Assembly (NCBI GenBank): GCA_023405705.1
Contig: JAEXXR010000511.1
Coordinates: 1 to 12,129 of the forward strand
Direction of reading: 5' to 3'
Length of the DNA: 12,129 nucleotides
Origin: Actinomycetes bacterium
GTDB taxonomy: Bacteria; Actinomycetota; Thermoleophilia; Solirubrobacterales; Solirubrobacteraceae
In this document: positions 1-5,293 of the stretch, piece after piece
Position numbering within the stretch: the stretch's first letter is position 1
Layout: each line of letters starts with the position of its first letter
Notes under the pieces: generated by a model
Told to the model about the DNA's origin: nothing
Databases searched by the model: none
What the model saw: only the letters and a program-made list of their open reading frames with translations
Translations under genes and position numbers: made by a program

Positions 1-267
1 GTCGTCGACGTAGATCACGAGGTCGCTGCGGGCCGCGTCGAAGCCGGCGTTGCGCGCGGCGTTGAGCCCGCGCGGCGCCTCGAAGGAGACGACCTGCGCG
101 CCGTGCCGCTCGGCGACCGCCGCGCTCGCGGCATCGGGCCCGTCGAGCACGACGACCACCTCCGCCCCCGCCGCCGCTGCCTGCGGCGCCAACGACGCCA
201 GCGCGACGTCGAGGTAACCGGCCCGGTCGCGGGTGGGGACGACGATCGTGGCCTGGGGGCTGCTCAT
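1..267 (-). CDS. Family 2 glycosyltransferase, N-terminal part (runs off the left edge)
   Basis: Only the first 89 codons are in the window. The frame starts at ATG 267 and stays open to base 1. The visible protein begins MSSPQATIVVPTRDRAGYL, the typical first strand and helix of a GT-A fold, where 'VVPTRDR' binds the nucleotide. Next come VVVVLDG (residues 37-43, where the uridine-binding Asp lies), the conserved RGLNAARNAGF (residues 68-78) and VIYVDD at the cut end, which is the start of the metal-binding DxD motif. Such enzymes are cytoplasmic and transfer a sugar from a nucleotide sugar to a lipid-linked glycan or similar acceptor. The donor cannot be predicted. The gene lies 42 bases downstream of the epimerase on the same strand, but a TACCGT hexamer stands before its start, so it may have its own promoter. 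The family is secure; the function beyond it is not. Confidence 0.9.
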   Translation of the reverse strand, partial: MSSPQATIVVPTRDRAGYLDVALASLAPQAAAAGAEVVVVLDGPDAASAAVAERHGAQVVSFEAPRGLNAARNAGFDAARSDLVIYVDD

Positions 268-278
268 GCGCGGCTGCA

Positions 279-284
279 ACGGTA
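279..284 (-). promoter_or_regulatory. Candidate -10 element of the left-edge GT2 gene
   Basis: TACCGT on the minus strand ends 11 bases before ATG 267, and no Shine-Dalgarno sequence lies between. The context CCGCTACCGT is identical to that before the flippase start at 5294. No -35 match is evident. It fits a very short or absent 5' leader. Confidence 0.4.
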
Positions 285-309
285 GCGGCGGGGCACGCCG
301 GCCCGCGGC

Positions 310-1299
310 TCAGCCGCCGAGCGAGCTGAGGTGGGAGCCCTTGGAGAGGTCCTGCTCGCGCAGCCAGGCGACCGTCTGGGCGATGCCCTCGCGGACGCCG
401 ATCCGGGCCTCCCAGCCGAGCAGCTCTCTCGCCTTCTCGACGGAGGGCCAGCGGCGGACGACGTCGACCTCGAACGTCGGCAGGTGCCTCAGCTCGAAGG
501 CGGCCGGGTCCTCGCCGCACTCCTCCCAGATGATCCGCGCGGTCTCGGCGATCGTCAGCTCCTCGGAGGCGGAGACGTTGAAGTCCTCGTTGAGCGCGGC
601 CGGGTGGCCGGTGGCGACGACGATGCCGTCGGCGATGTCGTCGATGTGCGTGAGCGTCCGCGTCTGTCTGCCGGAGCCGAAGATCTCCAGCGGCTTCTGG
701 CCGGCGAGGACCTTCTTGATCACGTCCGGGACCATGTGCGCGATGCCCGGCTCGGGGTCGGGCATCTCGCCCGGGCCGTAGGCGTTGAAGGGGCGGCAGA
801 TCGTGTACGGCAGGCCGTGCTCGACGTGCGCGGCGCGGCAGTAGATCTCGCCGGTCAGCTTCGAGAAGCCGTACGCCGAGGTCGGCGTCGGGCACTGCGG
901 CAGGTAGGCCTCGGTCGTCGGGTACTCGGTCGCGTTCTCGAACACCATCGACGACGACACGTACGTGAAGCGCTCGACGCCGAGGTCGATCGCGGCACGG
1001 AAGACGGCGTTGTAGAGGCCGTTGTTCATCTCCGTCAGCGTGTACGGCAGCTTGTGGAAGTTGCCGATGCCGCCGACGATCGCCGCGAGGTGGATCACGA
1101 GCGGACAGCCGTCCATCGCCTGCTTGGCCTGCTCGAGGTCGCGCAGGTCGCCGGTGTGGATCTCGCACGCCTCGCGCATCCACAGCGGCGCGGGGCGCTG
1201 GTCGGAGACGCGCACCTCGTAGGCCGGGTCGCGCATCAGCCGTCGGACGACCGCGGCGCCGATCGTGCCGGCGCCGCCAGTGACGAGCACACGGGTCAT
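310..1299 (-). CDS. NAD-dependent nucleotide-sugar epimerase/dehydratase (extended SDR)
   Basis: The protein has 329 residues, a usual length for extended short-chain dehydrogenases that act on nucleotide sugars. The N-terminal NAD-binding glycine motif TGGAGTIG is at residues 7-14. The active site has YVSSS (113-117) and YGFSK (Tyr143 and Lys147). HLAAIVGGIG (70-79) and GSGRQTRTLTHIDD (208-221) resemble GDP-mannose 3,5-epimerase and GDP-fucose synthase relatives more than plain GalE, so a GDP- or UDP-sugar epimerase is plausible; the substrate is not determinable. It acts in the cytoplasm. The ATG overlaps the stop of the dehydrogenase gene (ATGA), which implies translational coupling. A GGAGGAG ribosome-binding site lies 11 bases upstream at 1311-1317. 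Pairing with the dehydrogenase suggests both work on one precursor pathway. Confidence 0.93.
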   Translation of the reverse strand: MTRVLVTGGAGTIGAAVVRRLMRDPAYEVRVSDQRPAPLWMREACEIHTGDLRDLEQAKQAMDGCPLVIHLAAIVGGIGNFHKLPYTLTEMNNGLYNAVFRAAIDLGVERFTYVSSSMVFENATEYPTTEAYLPQCPTPTSAYGFSKLTGEIYCRAAHVEHGLPYTICRPFNAYGPGEMPDPEPGIAHMVPDVIKKVLAGQKPLEIFGSGRQTRTLTHIDDIADGIVVATGHPAALNEDFNVSASEELTIAETARIIWEECGEDPAAFELRHLPTFEVDVVRRWPSVEKARELLGWEARIGVREGIAQTVAWLREQDLSKGSHLSSLGG

Positions 1300-2585
1300 G
1301 ACTTGGGGGACTCCTCCACACCGGGGACGAGCGACAGCTCGTCGGCGAACGCGAACACCTGACCGCTGCCGAGGCAGTTCCAGGGGTCGACGACGAGCGC
1401 GCCGTCGGAGGCGAGCGCCGCGAGCGCCTGCAGCGTCGAGCGCTCGCCGAAGACCGAGTGGTTGGCCGCGACGACGACGACGTCGGCGTCGCGCAGCGCC
1501 TCCTCCAGCGGCTGCGTCGGGGAGGCGACGAGCGGGTCGTGGACCGCGACGTCGGCCAGCTCGCGCTCCAGCAGCCGCACCAGCTTGTGCGCGAGCGAGT
1601 CGCGCTCGTCGTCGGTGTCGCGCTTGAAGGCGAGGCCGAGCACCGCGACCTTGCGGCCGTTGAGCGAGCCGCCGTCGATCCGCCGCTTCATCCCCGTGAC
1701 GAGGAAGTTCGGGACCGACTCGTTCACGCGCGAGACCGCCAGCAGCATGCCCGGTGCGTTGGAGCGCTCCTCGGAGAAGGCGAAGTCCTTGCGCAGGCAG
1801 GTGCCGGCGGTGAAGCCGGGCTGGGCGAGGCCGCCGCGCGGGTAGTCGCGGTTGACGAGGTCGATCACGTCGAAGACGTTCGCGCCGTACTGCTCGCAGT
1901 CCATCATCAGCAGGTTCGGCAGCGCGAAGGTCGTGTAGCGCATGATGTTCGCCCAGATCTTCGCCAGCTCGGCCTGCACCGGCGTCGTCTGCACGATCTC
2001 CGCGTCGAAGACGCCGAACAGCTCGGCGGTGCGACGGCCGGCTTCCTCGCCGACGCCGCCGATGATGCACGGCAGCGTGTCGATCTCCTCGAGGAAGCGG
2101 CCGGCGGCGATCCGCTCGGGCGCGTGCGCGACGAAGACGTCCTCGCCGATCCTCAGGCCCCGCTTGCGCTCCAGGTACCCGGCGACGAACTCGGTCGTGC
2201 CGGGCGCGATCGTCGAGCGCAGCACGATCGTCTGCCCCGGTCGCAGCAGCGGCAGCAGGTCGTCGAGCACCGAGCGGATGTCGCTCATGTCGATCTCGAT
2301 GTGGGACAGAGAAGGGGTGCCGAGCGTCAGCACGATCGCGTTCGCGGCGGCTGCGTCGGTCACGTCGGCGGTCGTCGTCATGCGGCCGGAGGCGTGCACG
2401 CGCGCGATCAGCTCGTCGGCGCCGGTCTCCATGAACGGCATGCGGCCCGACGCGATCGAGTCCAGGCGGGCGGCGTCGTTGTCGACGCCGACGACCGTCA
2501 GTCCCCGGTCGGCGAAGCTGAGAGCGAGGGGCAGACCGATCCGGCCGAGGCCGACGACCGCGACGTCGGGGGCGGGAGCGCTCAT
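1296..2585 (-). CDS. UDP-glucose/UDP-N-acetylmannosamine dehydrogenase family protein
   Basis: The protein has 429 residues, the normal size for NAD-dependent nucleotide-sugar 6-dehydrogenases, which oxidise a UDP-hexose to the uronic acid in two NAD steps. The N-terminal Rossmann motif is VGLGRIGLP (residues 11-19). STIAPGTTE (124-132) and APERIAAGRF (155-164) are family landmarks. The central AELAKIWAN (205-213) carries the conserved Lys209 and Asn213. The catalytic cysteine is Cys263 in AGTCLRKD (260-267); Arg265 stands where many members have Pro. A C-terminal UDP-binding domain follows, with VLGLAFKRDTDDERDS. The start is ATG 2585, 12 bases after the WecG stop, with no Shine-Dalgarno but a TAGCCT hexamer 9 bases upstream. 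Whether the substrate is UDP-Glc, UDP-GlcNAc or UDP-ManNAc cannot be read from the sequence. The neighbouring WecG-like gene makes a ManNAc-type substrate a reasonable guess only. Confidence 0.93.
   Translation of the reverse strand: MSAPAPDVAVVGLGRIGLPLALSFADRGLTVVGVDNDAARLDSIASGRMPFMETGADELIARVHASGRMTTTADVTDAAAANAIVLTLGTPSLSHIEIDMSDIRSVLDDLLPLLRPGQTIVLRSTIAPGTTEFVAGYLERKRGLRIGEDVFVAHAPERIAAGRFLEEIDTLPCIIGGVGEEAGRRTAELFGVFDAEIVQTTPVQAELAKIWANIMRYTTFALPNLLMMDCEQYGANVFDVIDLVNRDYPRGGLAQPGFTAGTCLRKDFAFSEERSNAPGMLLAVSRVNESVPNFLVTGMKRRIDGGSLNGRKVAVLGLAFKRDTDDERDSLAHKLVRLLERELADVAVHDPLVASPTQPLEEALRDADVVVVAANHSVFGERSTLQALAALASDGALVVDPWNCLGSGQVFAFADELSLVPGVEESPKS
1311..1317 (-). promoter_or_regulatory. 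Ribosome-binding site of the epimerase gene
   Basis: GGAGGAG on the minus strand lies inside the 3' end of the dehydrogenase gene, 11 bases before ATG 1299. It is one of only two clear Shine-Dalgarno sequences in the window. Both sit before genes that lack a TANNNT hexamer at the start. Confidence 0.6.
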
Positions 2586-2594
2586 GTCCGCAAG

Positions 2595-2600
2595 AGGCTA
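2595..2600 (-). promoter_or_regulatory. Candidate -10 element of the dehydrogenase gene, overlapping the WecG stop
   Basis: TAGCCT on the minus strand ends 9 bases before ATG 2585. Its first three bases are also the TAG stop codon of the WecG-like gene, so the match may be partly forced. If real, it allows separate transcription of the dehydrogenase-epimerase pair. Confidence 0.3.
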
Positions 2601-3461
2601 GCGGGCGGGGCGGGCGCGGCGTTCCGCGACCCACTGCCGCGCGAAGCCGGCGACGAAGCGGGGATTGTGGCGCGCGTAGCGCTTCCACAGCCGCCGCGGC
2701 TCCTGCTTGAGCCGGAACAGCCACTCCAGCCCGTTGCGCTGCATCCACGGCGGCGCCTGGGGGACGAGGCCGGCGTGGAAGTCGAAGGCGGCGCCGACGC
2801 CGACCAGCACGGGGGCGTCGAGGCGGTCGCGCATCGCGGCCATCCACTTCTCCTGCTTGGGCACGCCGATGCCGACCCAGACGACGTCCGGGCGGGCGCG
2901 GTTGATGTCGGCGGCGATCGCGTCGAGCTCGGCCTCGGACAGCTCGCGGAACGGGGGCGAGTAGCCGCCGACGATGCGCAGGCCGGGGAAGCGCTGGCGC
3001 AGCCGCAGCGTCAGCTTGAACAGCGCGCTCTGGTCGCGGCCGCCGTAGAGGTAGTGGCGCTGGCCGGTTCTGGCGGCCCGTGCGCAGGCCCTCGCCATCA
3101 GCTCGGGCCCGTAGACGCGCTGCTCGATGTCGTGGCCCAGCGCGCGCAGCGCCCACGCGAGCGGCTGGCCGTCGGGGACGGTGAAGGCGGCGCGGTCGAC
3201 GGCGCTGCGCAGCGCCTCGTCGTCGCGCGACTCCATCACGGTGTGGACGGCGGCGACGCAGACGTACTCGCGGGCGCCGGCGGCGACCGCCGCGTCGATC
3301 CAGTCGAGCGCGCGCTCGTAGTCGGTCAGCGCGAGCGGGACGTCGAGCACGGCGATCTGCTCGACGTCCGGCAGGACCGGGGCCGGCGCGGGCACGGGGC
3401 GCGGAGCCCTGGCGGCGCGGGCGGGGCGGGAGGAGATGACTTCGAAGGAAGAGGTCGACAT
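2598..3461 (-). CDS. WecG/TagA/CpsF family glycosyltransferase (GT26)
   Basis: The protein has 287 residues. A Pro/Ala/Arg-rich, probably disordered head (residues 11-31) precedes the GT26 domain. The domain shows AVHTVMES (71-78, with Thr74 at the position of the conserved Thr), VPDGQPLAW (95-103, with Asp97 matching the proposed catalytic Asp), YLYGG (137-141), VGIGVPKQEKWM (196-207) and GVGAAFDFHAG (221-231). The tail, with WMQRNGLEW and a basic amphipathic stretch (residues 239-265), matches the appendage that holds TagA-type enzymes to the membrane. Characterised relatives add ManNAc or ManNAcA to undecaprenyl-PP-GlcNAc, the second sugar of enterobacterial common antigen or wall teichoic acid linkers. 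The start at ATG 3461 is chosen because the codons upstream lose the strong GC bias at third positions. An in-frame GTG at 3581 is an alternative. The sugar specificity is unknown. Confidence 0.92.
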   Translation of the reverse strand: MSTSSFEVISSRPARAARAPRPVPAPAPVLPDVEQIAVLDVPLALTDYERALDWIDAAVAAGAREYVCVAAVHTVMESRDDEALRSAVDRAAFTVPDGQPLAWALRALGHDIEQRVYGPELMARACARAARTGQRHYLYGGRDQSALFKLTLRLRQRFPGLRIVGGYSPPFRELSEAELDAIAADINRARPDVVWVGIGVPKQEKWMAAMRDRLDAPVLVGVGAAFDFHAGLVPQAPPWMQRNGLEWLFRLKQEPRRLWKRYARHNPRFVAGFARQWVAERRARPAR

Positions 3462-3478
3462 ACAGGTCGTCGGCGGTG

Positions 3479-3494
3479 ACGATTGGGGGATCGT
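3479..3494 (-). repeat. Small inverted repeat in the WecG leader
   Basis: The arms ACGAT and ATCGT are perfect 5-base inverted repeats around a 6-base G/C-only-on-one-strand spacer (TGGGGG on the plus strand). It ends 17 bases before ATG 3461. It could form a small RNA hairpin near the start codon or be half-sites for a regulator. It is short enough to be chance. Confidence 0.25.
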
Positions 3495-3594
3495 TCCGCC
3501 TACGTCAACGGGCCAAACGTGGAAAGGTTGCGCTTTAACTTCGCGGCTTCGTGAATCCGCCCCGCGCGGTCCTCGATGCACGCTGACGCGCCGA

Positions 3595-3600
3595 AGTCTA
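3595..3600 (-). promoter_or_regulatory. Candidate -10 element for the WecG transcript
   Basis: TAGACT on the minus strand matches TANNNT. A TTGCGG 20 bases upstream is a poor, over-spaced -35. Transcription from here would give a leader of about 130 bases to ATG 3461, or of about 5 bases to the alternative GTG at 3581. Confidence 0.3.
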
Positions 3601-3629
3601 GGGCATGGGCCGGCGATCGGCCGCAAGGG

Positions 3630-3653
3630 TGCGCCCAGGCCGCCGCGGGCGCA
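3630..3653 (-). terminator. GC-rich hairpin after the GT39 gene, possible terminator
   Basis: The arms TGCGCCC (3630-3636) and GGGCGCA (3647-3653) form a perfect 7-base stem with a 10-base loop, 9 bases past the GT39 stop codon. No T-run follows, so this is not a classic intrinsic terminator. Hairpins without U-tracts are common in high-GC actinobacteria. A smaller 5-base hairpin (3608-3622) follows directly. Confidence 0.35.
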
Positions 3654-3662
3654 GCCGTCCGC

Positions 3663-5168
3663 TCATCTGCCGGCCGGCAGCAGCGAGACGTTCGGCGGCT
3701 CCTGCGAGAAGCGGATCGAGGCGACGCGTGCGGGCTGGACGAGCACCGGCGCGGCGGCTCGGTAGCTCAGCCGGATCCAGCGGTCGGTGCGTTCGACGCC
3801 GGCCGGTGAGAACCCGGCGACCTCGAACTGCGTGCCGACCTGCGCGGGCAGTCGCTGTTCCTCGCCGGGGCTGGTCGCGCCCGCGACGCCGACGACGTCG
3901 ACCTCGAGCAGTGGTCTGCCCGAATGAGGGAGATCGGTGAGATCGCGGCGGTAGTAGCGCAGAGCGAGGGCGCCGTTGGCCGGGGAGATGACGATGGCGC
4001 GCGGCGTGTCGGAGGCCCCCAGGCCGCGTGCCAGGCCCTCCCAGTTGGCGCGCTGATACCGCGGGGTGGTCGCGATCGTCACGACCACGGCGAGCGAGAT
4101 CGCGCTCAACGCGACGGTCAGCGCCGGACCGACCGGTCTGCCGCGCCATGCCGGTGCGGAGGCCAGGCCCGTTGCGATCGCGGCGGTCAGCGGTACGAGC
4201 GCCGGCAGCAGATTGCGAGCGTTGACGTAGTCGAACCCGACCGCGGCACCGACCAGCGGCAGCAGGATGCCGGCGGCACCGATGCCGGCGACCAGCAGCG
4301 CCCGCTCCCGCACCGGTGTCTGCGCGCGCCGCGCCAGCACGACGAGGGCGAACAGCGCGATCGCGCCCGCAACGATCGCGGTCGGCAGCGACAGCGGCCC
4401 GCGATACCCGACGAGGAACTGCTTCGGCACCTGCGCGAGCCGCACGAGCAGCGACGCGTCGGCGATGTCGTAGGGGTTGTCCCGTTGGGCGAGCAGCAGC
4501 GGCAGCAGTGCGGCGGCGGTGACCGCGAGCGCGGCGACCGCGAGCAGGACCGCGCGACGGCGGGGATGCCGCCACAGCAGCCACGCGATCTGCGGCGCGA
4601 GCACGAAGCACGCGAAGTAGTGGGTGCAGAGCGCGAGCGCCGAAAGCAGCGCCCAGCAGGCGAGGACCCGCGGCCGGTCGTCGTCGAGGGCGCGCAGGAA
4701 GAGAAGCAGGGACGCCGCGCTCAGCAGCGCGACCAGCTCGTAGCTGCGCGCCTCCTGCGAGAACCACACCAGCAGCGGGTTGACGGCGACGAGCAGCGCG
4801 GTCGCGAGCCCCGCGCGCGGCCCGCCGACCCGCCGCCCGATCGCCCAGCTGACGCCGATCAGCGCGGTGCCGGCGACCGCAGAGAGGAGTCGCAGCACGG
4901 CCTCGGAGTCGCCGAGGGCTCTCGTCGTCAGCCATTCGAGCACGTAGAACAGCGGCGGGTTGCTCTCTCTGTCGGGCAGCGCCGAGAGCATCTCGCCGAA
5001 GGGCAGTCGCGTGAGCTCCCACGTCGCCGCCTCGTCGAACCACAGGCTCTGCGACCCGAGGGTCGCGAAGCGCAGGACGGCGCCGAGGACGACGATCGCG
5101 GCGAGTGGGAGCCAGGATGAGCGGACGCCGTGGGCGGGGACCGCGGCGGTCGGAGCGACCGTGCGCAC
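3663..5168 (-). CDS. GT39-like (ArnT/PMT-type) membrane glycosyltransferase
   Basis: The protein has 501 residues and is strongly hydrophobic, with many membrane segments. The first is at about residues 19-36; the last hydrophobic stretch (VALSAISLAVVVTIATT) is followed by a soluble tail of about 120 residues. The first extracytoplasmic loop carries LWFDEAATW (42-50), where Asp45-Glu46 match the catalytic acidic pair of GT-C enzymes. SNPPLFYVLEWL (69-80) and SQEARSYEL (137-145) are further family signatures. Such proteins move a sugar from a polyprenyl-phosphate sugar to a glycan, lipid or protein on the outer face of the membrane. The GTG start at 5168 is supported by TACCCT 7 bases upstream and by the signal-like first helix just after it. 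It is divergent from the flippase across 125 bases. Acceptor and donor are unknown; a role as polymerase or ligase cannot be excluded. Confidence 0.88.
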   Translation of the reverse strand: MRTVAPTAAVPAHGVRSSWLPLAAIVVLGAVLRFATLGSQSLWFDEAATWELTRLPFGEMLSALPDRESNPPLFYVLEWLTTRALGDSEAVLRLLSAVAGTALIGVSWAIGRRVGGPRAGLATALLVAVNPLLVWFSQEARSYELVALLSAASLLLFLRALDDDRPRVLACWALLSALALCTHYFACFVLAPQIAWLLWRHPRRRAVLLAVAALAVTAAALLPLLLAQRDNPYDIADASLLVRLAQVPKQFLVGYRGPLSLPTAIVAGAIALFALVVLARRAQTPVRERALLVAGIGAAGILLPLVGAAVGFDYVNARNLLPALVPLTAAIATGLASAPAWRGRPVGPALTVALSAISLAVVVTIATTPRYQRANWEGLARGLGASDTPRAIVISPANGALALRYYRRDLTDLPHSGRPLLEVDVVGVAGATSPGEEQRLPAQVGTQFEVAGFSPAGVERTDRWIRLSYRAAAPVLVQPARVASIRFSQEPPNVSLLPAGR

Positions 5169-5175
5169 GCGAGAG

Positions 5176-5181
5176 AGGGTA
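5176..5181 (-). promoter_or_regulatory. Candidate -10 element of the GT39 gene
   Basis: TACCCT on the minus strand ends 7 bases before GTG 5168, with no Shine-Dalgarno between. This is the spacing expected if transcription begins at or within a base or two of the start codon (leaderless mRNA). Confidence 0.45.
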
Positions 5182-5192
5182 GATGCTGGAGG

Positions 5193-5210
5193 CCGCTCGC
5201 CGACGAGCGG
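5193..5210. repeat. Perfect 7-base inverted repeat in the divergent GT39/flippase promoter region
   Basis: CCGCTCG (5193-5199) and CGAGCGG (5204-5210) are exact inverted repeats around the spacer CCGA. If GT39 transcription starts near 5168, the dyad occupies about -25 to -42, over the place of a -35 element. That is where a repressor or activator operator would lie. It is 83 bases upstream of the flippase start at 5294. It could also be a chance palindrome in GC-rich DNA. Confidence 0.35.
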
Positions 5211-5277
5211 GGGAACTGGGGACGCTGCTCCACGCTCGGCCGCCCTGCGCTGCGCCGATCAGGCGGCGACGTTCCGC

Positions 5278-5283
5278 TACCGT
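5278..5283 (+). promoter_or_regulatory. Candidate -10 element of the flippase gene
   Basis: TACCGT in the context CCGCTACCGT ends 10 bases before ATG 5294. No Shine-Dalgarno sequence is present. It supports ATG 5294 over the in-frame ATG at 5183. Confidence 0.45.
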
Positions 5284-5293
5284 CCGCGGGCCG

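Larger units (their letters stand above)
3462..3662 (-). promoter_or_regulatory. Intergenic leader region upstream of the WecG-like gene
   Basis: This 201-base gap is the longest non-coding stretch here. Bases 3481-3540 are about 55% G+C by hand count, far below the surroundings. It contains a TAGACT hexamer at 3595-3600, a hairpin next to the GT39 stop, and an ACGAT-N6-ATCGT dyad at 3479-3494. No small gene was recognised. It likely holds the promoter and a 5' leader of about 130 bases for the WecG-dehydrogenase-epimerase genes. Confidence 0.5.

Noticed and set aside
39..50. Arg-rich run in the FkbM protein (residues 39-50) as a DNA-binding or export signal
   Set aside because: Coordinates are residues of the gene at 6775-7587. 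The run lacks the twin-arginine motif followed by a hydrophobic stretch, and short basic segments are common in high-GC proteins.
305..317. GCGGC-TCA-GCCGC hairpin whose loop is the epimerase stop codon
   Set aside because: A 5-base GC stem with a 3-base loop is expected often by chance here, and no T-run follows. It is not supported as a terminator.
1300..3156. Upstream extension of the epimerase frame to 948 codons
   Set aside because: The extension is Arg/Ala/Pro-rich, overlaps the two neighbouring genes out of frame and precedes a complete SDR protein. It is an artefact of rare stop codons.
1458..3479. A 673-codon open frame on the plus strand
   Set aside because: It lies antisense to the dehydrogenase and WecG genes, is composed almost only of Arg, Gly, Val, Ala, Asp and Glu, and shows no domain. 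It is a shadow frame caused by high GC content.
3503..3508. TTGACG as a -35 box for WecG
   Set aside because: The hexamer at the right spacing (3485-3480) reads CAATCG, which is not a -10 element.
3481..3545. c-di-GMP riboswitch or another known riboswitch in the WecG leader
   Set aside because: The lower-GC leader contains short AAAGCGCAACC-like words, but no conserved GEMM core or full pairing scheme could be built by eye.
5183..5293. ATG 5183 as start of the flippase
   Set aside because: It would add 37 Arg-rich residues and consume the divergent promoter region. ATG 5294 has a -10-like hexamer just upstream and fits the usual distance to the first helix.
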